From: Taishania sp045629585
GTDB lineage: Bacteria > Bacteroidota > Bacteroidia > Flavobacteriales_D > Crocinitomicaceae
Assembly: GCA_045629585.1 (NCBI GenBank)
Contig: JAZQRM010000080.1
Location: 95,110 to 159,109 of the forward strand
Direction of reading: 5' to 3'
Length of the DNA: 64,000 nt
Shown here: piece by piece, positions 10,287 to 19,176 of the stretch
Layout of the letters: each line of letters opens with the position of its first letter
Position numbering within the stretch: position 1 is the stretch's first letter
The notes under the pieces: generated by a model
Database searches by the model: none
Told to the model about the DNA's origin: nothing
The model's input: only the letters and a program-made list of their open reading frames with translations
Program-made: the position numbers and the translations under genes

Positions 10287-10325
10287 AAGCGTTTTTTTTC
10301 CTTTGAGCAATACCAAAACAAGTGC

Positions 10326-10333
10326 CAAATGTA
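10326..10333 (-). promoter_or_regulatory. Candidate -7 element TACATTTG
   Basis: Reverse complement matches the Bacteroidota TAnnTTTG element, 39 bases upstream of the ATG at 10286. No convincing -33 TTG at the right spacing. Confidence 0.45.
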
Positions 10334-10409
10334 AAGATTAAATGTTTTTAAATTAAATATTATGCTTGTCCAGACGTTTTTCAGAGAGATATTCCTTTAT
10401 TTTTGTTTT

Positions 10410-11687
10410 ATGTGGAAATTTATATTTGCTGTATTATTACCGCTTCAATTGTTTGGGCAAGAAGACTATAATAGATGTGATTTAGCACTTGAATTATGTC
10501 CTAATAGGAGTTTTACAGTTAGTAATGAAAATGCCAATCACACCTTGTGCAGTGGTTGTGAGGATGACTTTACAGTTTGTTTCACACCACTCAATTCTAT
10601 ATGGTTGAAATTTACAACTAACGATCAAGGTGGGGATGTCGCTATTTCTCTGTCGAATGCAAATTTTGTACTAGAGACAGGACGCGACACACGTCTTAAC
10701 ATGGTTCTTTTTCAGGCAAACGTACCTTGTAATGCAGTGAGTTATACTGCTGTTGGAAACTGCTTGTTGGATGTCACTAATAATGGATTAATAACAGCTA
10801 ACAGCTTGCCTCCAAATACCACTTATTTTTTATGTTTAAGTGGTACGCAACGGAATGGTTTTGTTTTACCAGCTACGTTCACAGTCGATGTTACCATCAA
10901 TGGTGTAGGAGTGAGTCGTGTTCAGCCTTCGGTTTTTGCGTCAATGTCTACAACTATTTGCCCTGGAGTACCTCTTTACGGTTTAGTTAAGGCATTTAAC
11001 TGCCCAGACCAAGGAAGTTATCGTTGGTATGTTGACGATCAATTAATTGCAGTTACTGAAGATACAGTGTTATACACCACCAATTTCAGAGAAGGTTCGG
11101 TTGTTCGTGTAGAGACAACATGTTATGCACAATGCATGGAGATCGTTAGTTTTCAGTCAGCTGCTATTCAAGTTCAATCATTTATTATTTCAGCTGGGCC
11201 AGATAAAGAAATCGCTCAAGGTGGAAGTGTTATTTTAGAAAGTACAATCCCTATAAATACAATTATTCAATGGACTCCAACATATGGACTTTCCAATTCA
11301 TCAATTCCTTTTCCAATTGCAGATCCAGAACAATCTACTTTGTATACACTGCAGGTAACGGACACGCTTACAGGTTGTAGTATGATTGATTATGTTCAAG
11401 TTTCCGTTATAGAAGGTTTGGTTATTCCGAATACGTTTAGTCCAAACGGTGATGGAATTAATGATACGTGGTATATCAAAGGATTAGAAGCTTATCCTAA
11501 CAATGAATTGCAAATCTTTTCGAGGTGGGGTTCATTAGTTTATGATGTAAGGAATTTTAATGAGAAAAAAGCATGGGATGGTAAAGTGAATAATGGACAA
11601 TTGCAAGAAAGTGTTTATTATTATGTTTTAAAACTTAACAATGATCAAGGTACAGAGTTTAATGGTTCAATAACACTTATTCGATGA
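10410..11687 (+). CDS. Secreted protein with T9SS type B (CHU_C) sorting domain
   Basis: A 425-residue surface or secreted protein. ATG at 10410 gives a clean signal peptide (MWKFIFAVLLPLQLFGQ); the upstream in-frame ATG would add 16 residues ahead of it. A Cys-rich N-terminal beta domain (to about 185, with LELCPN, CSGCEDDFTVC) is followed by an Ig/PKD-like region. The last 85 or so residues are a typical gliding-motility/type B sorting domain (IPNTFSPNGDGINDTW, FSRWGSLVYD, WDGK...VYYYVLK). Type B domains are known to need a PorP/SprF partner for export and attachment, and such a gene follows with a 4-base overlap. The binding target is unknown. Confidence 0.88.
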   Translation: MWKFIFAVLLPLQLFGQEDYNRCDLALELCPNRSFTVSNENANHTLCSGCEDDFTVCFTPLNSIWLKFTTNDQGGDVAISLSNANFVLETGRDTRLNMVLFQANVPCNAVSYTAVGNCLLDVTNNGLITANSLPPNTTYFLCLSGTQRNGFVLPATFTVDVTINGVGVSRVQPSVFASMSTTICPGVPLYGLVKAFNCPDQGSYRWYVDDQLIAVTEDTVLYTTNFREGSVVRVETTCYAQCMEIVSFQSAAIQVQSFIISAGPDKEIAQGGSVILESTIPINTIIQWTPTYGLSNSSIPFPIADPEQSTLYTLQVTDTLTGCSMIDYVQVSVIEGLVIPNTFSPNGDGINDTWYIKGLEAYPNNELQIFSRWGSLVYDVRNFNEKKAWDGKVNNGQLQESVYYYVLKLNNDQGTEFNGSITLIR

Positions 11688-12610
11688 TAGGAAGGTTTTT
11701 AATTCTTTTGTTCTCCGTTTTTTACAGTCACTTATTTGGACAGCAATTGCCTCAATATACACAATGGACGAGCAATCAACTTGCTATAAATCCTGCTCAT
11801 GCTGGAATAAAAAAATGCGTTGATGTCCATGCTCTTTATCGTAATCAATGGGTGGGAATGTCGGACTCACCTACCTCAGGGTTTTTTACGGCTTCTATTC
11901 CGCTACGAAGTAAACAGACCAAACTGCTTTCCCCACGGCATGGATTGGCTCTTAGATTTGAGGGAGATCGTATAGGTATGTTCAATACAAATCGTATAAA
12001 TGTCGGCTATGCAGCTCATTTTAATTTCACAACAGAAACCCGTTTATCGTTGGGTATATATGCAGGGGTTGTGAATATGGGATTTAATCATTCTAAAGCT
12101 ACAACGATAGATCCAGACCCCTCGGTGATGAGAGAATTTTCAATTGTTCGGCCTGATGCCCATTTTGGTGCTTGGTGGAATGGGAAAAACTATTACATCG
12201 GTTTTATGCTTAACCAATTAATCCCAACAAAATGGTTAGAGGGAAATGCTTCTCAATTTCGCTTTCACGCGTCATTAAATGGAGGTTATAAATTTGAGTT
12301 AAGTGAACGTTCAGCAATTATTCCCCATGCAATTGTACGTTTCCCTATAATTGGTAAAATAAATGCAGATGCATTAGTGATTTATGATTATGATAATCTA
12401 TTAAATCTAGGTGTTGGCTATCGCACTACGGAAGCTGTTTTGATTATTGCTGGCGTTAAAATTAATCGACGTTTTGCAATTAATTATAGTTTTGACTGGA
12501 ATGTATCTGCCTTAAGTAATGTGTCTAAGCATACTCATGAAATTGGTATTTCGTTTTTGACTTGTAAACCCGAACGAAAAGGGACAAATAATTGTGCGCT
12601 TTTTGAATAG
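11684..12610 (+). CDS. PorP/SprF family type IX secretion outer-membrane protein
   Basis: A 308-residue outer-membrane beta-barrel with signal peptide (ends HLFGQ). The family signature follows directly: QLPQYTQWTSNQLAINPAHAG, then ALYRNQWVGM and HGLALRFEGDRIG. PorP/SprF proteins work with the T9SS to receive type B cargo, such as SprB with SprF in Flavobacterium johnsoniae. The start overlaps the stop of the cargo gene by 4 bases (ATGA), so translation is probably coupled. An OmpA lipoprotein follows about 90 bases on. The pairing argues that this copy is dedicated to the upstream protein rather than being the core PorP. Confidence 0.92.
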   Translation: MIGRFLILLFSVFYSHLFGQQLPQYTQWTSNQLAINPAHAGIKKCVDVHALYRNQWVGMSDSPTSGFFTASIPLRSKQTKLLSPRHGLALRFEGDRIGMFNTNRINVGYAAHFNFTTETRLSLGIYAGVVNMGFNHSKATTIDPDPSVMREFSIVRPDAHFGAWWNGKNYYIGFMLNQLIPTKWLEGNASQFRFHASLNGGYKFELSERSAIIPHAIVRFPIIGKINADALVIYDYDNLLNLGVGYRTTEAVLIIAGVKINRRFAINYSFDWNVSALSNVSKHTHEIGISFLTCKPERKGTNNCALFE

Positions 12611-12703
12611 TAATAGGTTATTCTCAATCCTCTGTTTATAAAAAGAAATGATTGATCTATTATCTTATCGATACATTGACCATTTTTGTTTAAAATATAT
12701 TCC

Positions 12704-13669
12704 ATGAGAACAAAAGTATGCGGTCTTGTTGCTGTTTTAGTTTTTGCAGTAGCCTGTGTTCCGGCCAAAAAATACAAAGATTTAGTTGAACGTGAACGTG
12801 TTTGCTCTGAAGAGTTGGAGCAATATAAAGCGCGTGCAATGAATGGGGAAGGTCGTGCAGCTGAGTTTGAAGCAAAATATAATGCTTTAGTAACAGATGT
12901 TTATCGCTTGAAAGAAGATACAATGCGACTTGGAAATGATTATCGATTGTTATCTCATCAGTATGATAATTTGGTTAACCGCATGGAGTCATTGGAGTCA
13001 TCGTTTGATAAGTATCGCCTCACAGGAGAGCAAAATACGGCTTTGTTACAAGCTGATTTAGATGCAAAGAGCCTAGAGTTGCAACGTAAGCAAGATGAAT
13101 TATTAGCTTTGGAACAAGAGCTAAAAAGTAAACAAATGCTTTTATCAGATAGAGAGCAGCGTGTGATGGAGTTAGAGGAAATGATTGCGCGTCAAGAAAA
13201 AGCTGCCAAAGAGCTCCGTGCAAAAGTGGCTAATGCTTTAAGTGGATTTGAAGATAAAGGGCTTACGGTTACACAAAAGAATGGAAAAATATACGTGAGT
13301 TTAGAAGCGAAGTTATTGTTTGCTTCTGGTTCAACAAAAGTGGAAGCTGGCGGTCGTGAAGCATTAGTGGAGTTAGCAAAAGTACTGGAGAAAGAAAATG
13401 ATCTTGAGATTATCGTTGAAGGACATACAGATACAGATCGCTTGTCAAGTGGAAGTCATCCTAAAAATAACTGGGAACTATCTGTGTTAAGAGCAACATC
13501 AGTTGTGGACATCATGCTAGGGAGTTCAGCAATGAATCCTTCTCAGTTAATGGCTGCTGGACGATCAGAATTTTTACCAGTAAATCCGAATGATAAAGCT
13601 AAGAATAGACGAATTGAAGTGATTATTTCACCTAACTTAAATGAATTGTTTGAGTTAATTGGAAATTAA
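12704..13669 (+). CDS. OmpA-family lipoprotein with long coiled coil
   Basis: A 321-residue outer-membrane lipoprotein that probably anchors the envelope to peptidoglycan. ATG at 12704 gives a lipoprotein signal with lipobox VFAVAC (Cys 18); an upstream TTG in frame is not needed. Residues about 25-185 are charged and heptad-like, predicted coiled coil. Residues about 200-305 are an OmpA domain (LLFASGSTKVE, VEGHTDTD, NWELSVLRATSVV, NRRIEVIISP) with the peptidoglycan-binding Asp and Arg in place. It follows PorP/SprF at 93 bases and may serve the same secretion unit, as PorE does in the core T9SS; that link is inference. Confidence 0.88.
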   Translation: MRTKVCGLVAVLVFAVACVPAKKYKDLVERERVCSEELEQYKARAMNGEGRAAEFEAKYNALVTDVYRLKEDTMRLGNDYRLLSHQYDNLVNRMESLESSFDKYRLTGEQNTALLQADLDAKSLELQRKQDELLALEQELKSKQMLLSDREQRVMELEEMIARQEKAAKELRAKVANALSGFEDKGLTVTQKNGKIYVSLEAKLLFASGSTKVEAGGREALVELAKVLEKENDLEIIVEGHTDTDRLSSGSHPKNNWELSVLRATSVVDIMLGSSAMNPSQLMAAGRSEFLPVNPNDKAKNRRIEVIISPNLNELFELIGN

Positions 13670-13674
13670 CAGAA

Positions 13675-13706
13675 AGAAGGCTCTCATGTGGGAGCCTTCT
13701 TTTTTT
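13675..13706 (+). terminator. Intrinsic terminator after the OmpA lipoprotein gene
   Basis: Nine-bp stem (agaaggctc / gagccttct) followed by seven T. It ends the plus-strand T9SS unit and overlaps the stop codon of the opposing PPK2 gene. Confidence 0.85.
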
Positions 13707-14469
13707 AGAAGGTATCTTCATTAAACTTTTCACTTTTCAATGGTGGGTAAGAGAGGTTTAATTCTTTTAATTTTTTAAGAACAATCCGTGAAACAATGTA
13801 ATTGCGGTAGGTGCTAGAATCAGCAGGTATAATATGCCAAATGGGATTGTTACACTTACTGATTATTGATTCATAGGTATCCATAAAGTCATTCCATTTT
13901 TCTCTTGTTGACCAGTCGTCGTCACTATGTTTGTATTGTTTTTCAGGTATGGTTATACGTTCTATAAGTTTTTCTTTCTGTCTAGATTTACTAATATGTA
14001 AAAATAGTTTAATGATGAAAACTCCATTTTCACTTAAATATTTCTCAAAATTGTTTATTTCCTCATAGCGTCTTTGGATGGTTTCCTCCTCGATATATTT
14101 ATAGACTGTCGGAACGAGAATGTCTTCATAGTGCGACCGATTAAAAACGCCAATCTTTCCTTTCTCAGGTATTTGTTGGTGTATTCGCCATAGGTAGTCA
14201 TGCGCAAGTTCTTGTTCGTTTGGTTTTTTAAAAGAAGCCACATTAACCCAATCAGGGCTCAATCCACTAAAGACTTCCCATGTTGTGCCATCTTTGCCAC
14301 TAGCATCTATACCTTGTAGGATGACTAGTACTGCCTTGTTTTGTGAGGCGTGTAGTTTTAACACTTCCTCTGTGATTTTTTCCTTAATAAGCTGTATATC
14401 TTCTTTTGTATCTTCTTTATTCCAATTATCAGGAGGAGATGTCGGATAGTCTTTTAAATTGAAGTGCAT
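13705..14469 (-). CDS. Polyphosphate kinase 2 family protein
   Basis: A 254-residue cytoplasmic enzyme that transfers phosphate between polyphosphate and nucleotides. It has a Walker A loop GIDASGKDG (about residues 53-61), a lid region and a Walker B-like segment GVFNRSHYED (about 107-116), all PPK2 hallmarks. Length fits a single-domain PPK2 (230-300). Whether it phosphorylates AMP, ADP or both cannot be read here. It is the second gene of a pair, starting 3 bases after the EEP hydrolase stop. Confidence 0.92.
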   Translation of the reverse strand: MHFNLKDYPTSPPDNWNKEDTKEDIQLIKEKITEEVLKLHASQNKAVLVILQGIDASGKDGTTWEVFSGLSPDWVNVASFKKPNEQELAHDYLWRIHQQIPEKGKIGVFNRSHYEDILVPTVYKYIEEETIQRRYEEINNFEKYLSENGVFIIKLFLHISKSRQKEKLIERITIPEKQYKHSDDDWSTREKWNDFMDTYESIISKCNNPIWHIIPADSSTYRNYIVSRIVLKKLKELNLSYPPLKSEKFNEDTF

Positions 14470-14472
14470 AAT

Positions 14473-15432
14473 TCATTGTATTTCAAGTGTTAAATATACA
14501 GGGAGATGGTCTGAGTATCCACCATAGTATTTTTGTCCTCCAAAAGTGGCATTTGGTTTATTCGCCCCACTTGAATAGGTGTAAAGTAGACGAGGATCTT
14601 TTATTATAAAAGCATTGTTCCTATGCACCTTTAAACCACCTTTTCCACTTAATAAGGATTGAGAAACAATCAATTGGTCAAAAACCATCCAATCTCCATG
14701 AAATACAATTGTTCCTTGGTCATTTTTCTCTTCCTCAATTAGTAAGTTTACAAGGTCATTTTCACCTGCTTTTAATTCATGTTGACCTTTTGCTCTGAGT
14801 TTTTGATGTATACTTCTATTGGTAGGTGTGTCATTAAAGTCCCCCATAACGATGATGTTTGCTTTGGAGTCTTGTTTTAAAATAGTATCTATTTCTTTTC
14901 TTAATATTTCTGCTGCAACTAATCTTCGAACCTCCGTTTTAGCATTTCCTTCTCGTCGAGATGCCCAGTGATTTATAAAAGTATGAATGATTCGTGTGCC
15001 TTCTACTTTTCCTTTTACGTACATTATATCTCTTGTTGACCAATATGGTTGAATGGATAGGGTTATAGGTATTCTTTTGGTATCGGTTATTTCAAATTGT
15101 TTTTTGTCATAGATAAAAGCAAGATCCATTCCACGTGGATCATTCATTTCAATATGATGAAAGCTGTATGTGTTTTGATTAAGTGGTTTTGTTTGAATTA
15201 GATCTTTTAGAACATTTGCATTTTCAACTTCGCTTAATCCAATTATTAGTGGTAAACCATTCTTACCTAAGGTCAAAGCCTCTGCGATTTTGTGTAACTT
15301 TTCGCGATAGCGATCCTCATCCCATTCCATGTTTCCATATGGGGTGTATTCGTCATCTCCTGGATTATTAGGATCATCGTAGATGTCAAATAAGTTTTCT
15401 ACATTATAAAATACGATGGGATATCTATTCAT
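14473..15432 (-). CDS. Endonuclease/exonuclease/phosphatase (EEP) family hydrolase
   Basis: A 319-residue metal-dependent phosphodiesterase or phosphatase. It begins with the Bacteroidota version of the fold (FYNVENLFDIYDDPNNPGDDE) and carries the catalytic motifs GLSEVENANV (metal-binding Glu), VMGDFNDTP (Asp/Asn) and YSDHLPVYL (Asp-His). No signal peptide is evident, so it is probably cytoplasmic. It lies upstream of PPK2 in a two-gene unit. The substrate may be nucleic acid, phospholipid or a phosphorylated small molecule; context gives only a loose link to phosphate metabolism. Confidence 0.88.
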   Translation of the reverse strand: MNRYPIVFYNVENLFDIYDDPNNPGDDEYTPYGNMEWDEDRYREKLHKIAEALTLGKNGLPLIIGLSEVENANVLKDLIQTKPLNQNTYSFHHIEMNDPRGMDLAFIYDKKQFEITDTKRIPITLSIQPYWSTRDIMYVKGKVEGTRIIHTFINHWASRREGNAKTEVRRLVAAEILRKEIDTILKQDSKANIIVMGDFNDTPTNRSIHQKLRAKGQHELKAGENDLVNLLIEEEKNDQGTIVFHGDWMVFDQLIVSQSLLSGKGGLKVHRNNAFIIKDPRLLYTYSSGANKPNATFGGQKYYGGYSDHLPVYLTLEIQ

Positions 15433-15557
15433 TTCGATTCATTTTTATTAGTCGTATTCAAGGTCGTTTTCTTTTCTTCTATCTTAGTTATATTGGTGTT
15501 AGTAACTTGTTGTATATCAATTTTGTGTAAAGAGTTTTGTATACTCTTCTTATTAAT

Positions 15558-15565
15558 CAAATATA
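15558..15565 (-). promoter_or_regulatory. Candidate -7 element TATATTTG for EEP-PPK2
   Basis: Reverse complement is an exact TAnnTTTG match, about 125 bases upstream of the EEP start. No -33 TTG is clear. Confidence 0.4.
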
Positions 15566-15660
15566 CAAATTGGTATAGTAAGTTTATAAAATCTGCATGT
15601 AGATCGATAGACATTTAACGTTCTTTAGTGGGCTTTTGATTAAATTAGTAAGTCAATACG

Positions 15661-16722
15661 ATGAATATGGCTGTAGATTTTCAATTACTAAAAGAGATAA
15701 GTGCTATTCCTGGGGCACCAGGATTTGAACGTTTGATTAGAGAACGTGTAATAAATGAGGTAAAACCTTTTGTAGACGAATTATCCGTTGACAACATGGG
15801 GAATGTTCATGCGGTAAAGAAAGGACAGAAGGATAAAAAAGTGATGGTTGCGTCTCACATGGATGAGATTGGCTTTATTGTAACGCATATTGATGATAAA
15901 GGCTTTATTCGTTTTCATACTTTAGGTGGATTTGATCCTAAAACATTGACAGCGCAAAGGGTGATTATTCATGGACGAAAAGATATTATTGGGGTGATGG
16001 CTTCCAAACCTATACACGTAATGGCACCAGATGAACGTAATAAGGTCGCTAAATTATCCGATTATTTTATTGACACAGGATTAACTGGCGAAGAGGTTAA
16101 AGCATTAATTTCTGTTGGTGATTCTATAACACGTGAGCGAGAATTGATAGAAATGGGAAATTGTGTTAATGGGAAATCATTGGACAATCGATTAGCAGTA
16201 TATATTTCTATCGAGGTTTTAAAACGCCTTCACAATGTTTCTATTCCTTATGATTTACATATGGTTTTCACTGTTCAAGAAGAAGTCGGTCTTCGTGGAG
16301 CTAATGTGGCGGCACTGAAAATAAATCCTGATTTCGGGTTTGGTTTGGATACCACGATTGCATATGATTTACCAGGGGCTCCAGCTCATGAGATGATTAC
16401 AAAAATGGGAGAGGGAACTGCGATCAAAATAATGGACTCTTCCACTATCTGTGATTATCGAATGGTGGATTATATGAAGAAAATTGCAAATGAAAATGAT
16501 ATAAAATGGCAGCCTGAGATCTTAACGGGTGGCGGAACTGATACGGCAGGTGTTCAAAGGATGACAGCAGGAGGTTCTATAGCTGGAGCAATTTCTATTC
16601 CAACAAGACATTTACACCAAGTGATTGAAATGGCGAATAAAGAGGATATTTGGAATTCAGTTCTTTTGTTAGAAAAATGTATCCTTTCTTTAGATCAATA
16701 TGATTGGGAGATTAAAGTATAA
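15661..16722 (+). CDS. M42 family metallopeptidase (glutamyl aminopeptidase/FrvX type)
   Basis: A 353-residue cytoplasmic dinuclear-metal aminopeptidase of the tetrahedral (TET) class. All expected ligands are visible: ASHMDEIGF (His, Asp), KSLDNRLAVY (Asp), TVQEEVGLRGA (catalytic Glu and metal Glu), FGLDTTIAYD (Asp) and PTRHLHQVIEM (His). The N-terminus (LLKEISAIPGAPGFE) and length match the family. It stands alone between the EEP gene and a terminator. It probably trims oligopeptides in protein turnover; substrate preference is not determined. Confidence 0.94.
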   Translation: MNMAVDFQLLKEISAIPGAPGFERLIRERVINEVKPFVDELSVDNMGNVHAVKKGQKDKKVMVASHMDEIGFIVTHIDDKGFIRFHTLGGFDPKTLTAQRVIIHGRKDIIGVMASKPIHVMAPDERNKVAKLSDYFIDTGLTGEEVKALISVGDSITRERELIEMGNCVNGKSLDNRLAVYISIEVLKRLHNVSIPYDLHMVFTVQEEVGLRGANVAALKINPDFGFGLDTTIAYDLPGAPAHEMITKMGEGTAIKIMDSSTICDYRMVDYMKKIANENDIKWQPEILTGGGTDTAGVQRMTAGGSIAGAISIPTRHLHQVIEMANKEDIWNSVLLLEKCILSLDQYDWEIKV

Positions 16723-16748
16723 ATACTATTTTAAGTTATAATAGATTG

Positions 16749-16777
16749 AAAAAGGAAGGTGTAAACCTTCCTTTTTT
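16749..16777 (+). terminator. Intrinsic terminator after the M42 peptidase
   Basis: Eight-bp stem (aaggaagg / ccttcctt), 6-base loop, then a T run. Confidence 0.85.
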
Positions 16778-16894
16778 GTTGAAAAACACTATTTGTTCAT
16801 TGAGATTAACTGTTTGATAATTAGGTGTGTATTTGTGGATTGGTTGAGTTTAGTTTTATTTAATATAACTACGCTTATTCACACAACCACGCAT

Positions 16895-18244
16895 ATGAAA
16901 ACGAAAAAGCTAACTTTTCTATTATTGCTATTTTTCCCGTATTTAATTTTTTCTCAAAATTATAATATGCTGAATGGTCAAACAATCAACTCTTGTTCAG
17001 GAGTTTTTATGGATCCTGGAGGAACGTCAAATTATTCAGGCGGTTCAAGTACTGTTACCACAACAATTTGTAATCCCGATCGTGGGGATCAGATTTTTGT
17101 GGATTTCGCTAGTTTTAATCTCTGGAGTAATTCCTGTATTTGGGGAGCATCCGTTGATCAACTACTTATTTATGAAGGTGTGGGAACAGCTGGAAGACTC
17201 ATCAACAGCTACTCAAATACCAATTCACCAGGAATGGTGTTTGGGAATGGATGTTTAACTTTTGTCTTTATAAGACAAGATCGTGGTGGATGGCTCTGTG
17301 ATCGCAATCCTGGAGCCGCCGGCTGGAGAGCAAATATAAGTTGTCAGTCTCCATGTGATCAGAGTCGACCATTTTGCTCCAATAGTTCTTACAATTTTCA
17401 AAATGGAACAGGAACAACTGCAATTGTAGGTCCGAATTATGGTTGTTTAATTTCACAACCCAATCCCGTTTGGTATTATATGCAAATTGGTGTATCGGGT
17501 CCTATTCAAATTAACATGCGACAAAATACATTAATGGATATGTCTGGTACAGGTTTAGATGTAGATTTCGCAATGTGGGGACCTTTCACTTCTTTAGGTG
17601 CGGGGTGTGATCGAGTGTTATCTGGTGCATTAGCTCCTGTTCAATGTAGCTTTTCTGCTGCTGCTGTGGAAACTGTAGGGCTGGGGTTTTCGGGCGGGAC
17701 TGGTTCGGGATCAAGTACTCCAGCGCAAGGGCGTGTTGGAGATTTCTACATACTATTATTAACTAATTATAGTAACCGGAGTGGTTTTATTTCGTTTAGT
17801 CAAACAGCGGGTTCAGGACAGACAGATTGCTCAATTATACCGTTAAGTTTGGATGTTTTGGAGTTTAAAGTGGATAAATCAGCAGGGAGTAATCAAATCA
17901 AATGGAGAATTTTAAGTACTCAAAACACAGATTATTTTAGAGTAGAGAAAAGTGATGATGGCTTAAACTGGAATAGTATTGCGAAGGTGAATGCGGTCGA
18001 CATAGAAGGTTATGAGTATCACTTTAATGATATGAATTTCATGCCAATCGAGAATTATTATAGAATTGTGAGTGTTAACAAAGATGGTTTTTTTTCGTAT
18101 TCTATTATCCGATCCATTGACAATTCATATATAGGTAAGAAAGTGGCGCAAATTGTAAATTTGATGGGGCAGGTTGTGGATGAAGGCTTTGTAGGCATTA
18201 AGATATTAATCTTTGAAGATGGCTCTACTTTGAAAGTCTATTAG
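16895..18244 (+). CDS. Secreted CUB-like protein with short T9SS-like C-terminus (paralog 1)
   Basis: A 449-residue exported protein; ATG at 16895 gives the signal peptide (TFLLLLFFPYLIFSQ). Residues about 25-145 are CUB-like, with paired Cys (SCSGVFMDPGG, NGCLTFVF, GGWLCDR, ANISCQS). Residues about 150-325 form a second module with PNYGCL, QPNPVWYYMQI, VDFAMWGPF and a tail LLTNYSNRSGFISFSQTAGSGQTDC. A fibronectin-like region with FRVEKSDDGLNW and a short ending NLMGQVVDEG...EDGSTLKVY follow. The ending resembles a compact T9SS type A sorting signal. A close paralog lies at 21162. Function is unknown; adhesion or binding is a guess from the folds. Confidence 0.75.
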   Translation: MKTKKLTFLLLLFFPYLIFSQNYNMLNGQTINSCSGVFMDPGGTSNYSGGSSTVTTTICNPDRGDQIFVDFASFNLWSNSCIWGASVDQLLIYEGVGTAGRLINSYSNTNSPGMVFGNGCLTFVFIRQDRGGWLCDRNPGAAGWRANISCQSPCDQSRPFCSNSSYNFQNGTGTTAIVGPNYGCLISQPNPVWYYMQIGVSGPIQINMRQNTLMDMSGTGLDVDFAMWGPFTSLGAGCDRVLSGALAPVQCSFSAAAVETVGLGFSGGTGSGSSTPAQGRVGDFYILLLTNYSNRSGFISFSQTAGSGQTDCSIIPLSLDVLEFKVDKSAGSNQIKWRILSTQNTDYFRVEKSDDGLNWNSIAKVNAVDIEGYEYHFNDMNFMPIENYYRIVSVNKDGFFSYSIIRSIDNSYIGKKVAQIVNLMGQVVDEGFVGIKILIFEDGSTLKVY

Positions 18245-18294
18245 TCAAAAGTTAATGAATAATTAAGGAAGGAGGTTGCTTCTCCCTTTTTTTG

Positions 18295-18302
18295 TACTTT
18301 TG
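18295..18302 (+). promoter_or_regulatory. Candidate -7 element TACTTTTG next to the SCO start codon
   Basis: Exact TAnnTTTG match ending 4 bases before the ATG. It implies a leaderless or nearly leaderless transcript. Confidence 0.4.
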
Positions 18303-18306
18303 ATTT

Positions 18307-18969
18307 ATGAGAAATGGCATCATCATAGCTTCGATTTTTTTAGTTGGTTTTGGGATGGTTCTTTGGCAAAATTGGCCAAAAGAGAAACAACATGTTTTAC
18401 CAATTTTAAATCCAATTGATATTGATAATAGTGTTGTGGATCCTGAAATGTTACGAATTGGTCAAGGTCATAAAATTGGTGATTTTAACTTCCAAAATCA
18501 GGAGGGGAAAATGATTTCTAGAGAAGCTATTGACGGAAAAGTTGTTGTAGCTGAATATTTTTTCACAACCTGTGGAACAATATGTCCAATAATGACGATG
18601 GAAATGGAACGTGTTGCTGAACGTTTTAAAGGAAACAAGGATGTTAAAATCTTAAGTTTTACTGTTGATCCAGATACAGATGATGTCGAACAAATGAATA
18701 CGTATGCAAAAAGTCATAAAGCTGACCCTAATCAATGGTATTTTTTGACCGGTAACAAAAAAGAACTTTATGAGCTAGCACGTAAGTCCTTTTTTCTTTT
18801 AAAGCCAGCCGAGGCTGAAAATTTAGGAGACGTAGGTTCAGATTTCATTCACACCAATAATTTTGTTTTAGTGGATAAAAAGGGTCGAATCCGTGGTTAT
18901 TATGATGGTACAAATTCAAATGGAGTCGATCATTTGATGCGTGATATGAAAATTTTGTTAGAAGAATAA
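18307..18969 (+). CDS. SCO1/SenC family copper-binding/redox protein
   Basis: A 220-residue membrane-anchored protein that delivers copper or reduces thiols for assembly of the CuA site of cytochrome oxidase. An uncleaved N-terminal helix (about 4-20) is followed by a thioredoxin-like fold with the CxxxC motif TTCGTICP (about residue 88). The distant copper-ligand His is in DFIHTNNFVLVD. No oxidase genes are nearby. Its end is 3 bases from the end of xseB on the opposite strand. Confidence 0.93.
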   Translation: MRNGIIIASIFLVGFGMVLWQNWPKEKQHVLPILNPIDIDNSVVDPEMLRIGQGHKIGDFNFQNQEGKMISREAIDGKVVVAEYFFTTCGTICPIMTMEMERVAERFKGNKDVKILSFTVDPDTDDVEQMNTYAKSHKADPNQWYFLTGNKKELYELARKSFFLLKPAEAENLGDVGSDFIHTNNFVLVDKKGRIRGYYDGTNSNGVDHLMRDMKILLEE

Positions 18970-18972
18970 AGT

Positions 18973-19176
18973 TTATAGTTCTTCTAAATCCTTTAGTATT
19001 AACTGTACGTCCATCTCAGTGGTGTGTAGTTTTTCCTTACAGATCTTGATCAGTTCAGAAGCTCGTTTGATTTGTATGGAAAGTTCGTCTACACTTGTAG
19101 TTCCATCTTCTAATTGGCTCACAATTGCTTGTAGTTCATCAAATGCAGCTTGGTAAGTAATATTATTATCGCTCAT
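18973..19176 (-). CDS. xseB: Exodeoxyribonuclease VII small subunit
   Basis: A 67-residue, mostly helical protein that binds XseA in several copies to form exonuclease VII, which degrades single-stranded DNA. TYQAAFDELQAIVSQLEDGTTSVDEL is the family's conserved core. The start lies 11 bases inside the end of xseA, so translation is likely coupled. The stop codons of xseB and the opposing SCO gene lie in one imperfect inverted repeat (18959-18986), probably a by-product of both proteins ending in Leu-Glu-Glu. Confidence 0.95.
   Translation of the reverse strand: MSDNNITYQAAFDELQAIVSQLEDGTTSVDELSIQIKRASELIKICKEKLHTTEMDVQLILKDLEEL

Noticed and set aside
15429..15614. 61-codon minus-strand frame overlapping the EEP start by ATGA
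   Set aside because: The overlap is suggestive, but the sequence is low-complexity (Lys/Asn/Thr-rich), there is no ribosome site, and the best promoter element for the EEP gene (15558-15565) lies inside it.
18959..18986. Inverted repeat across the ends of SCO and xseB
   Set aside because: Only 8 bp with a long loop and no T run; both genes end in Leu-Glu-Glu codons, which explains the symmetry.
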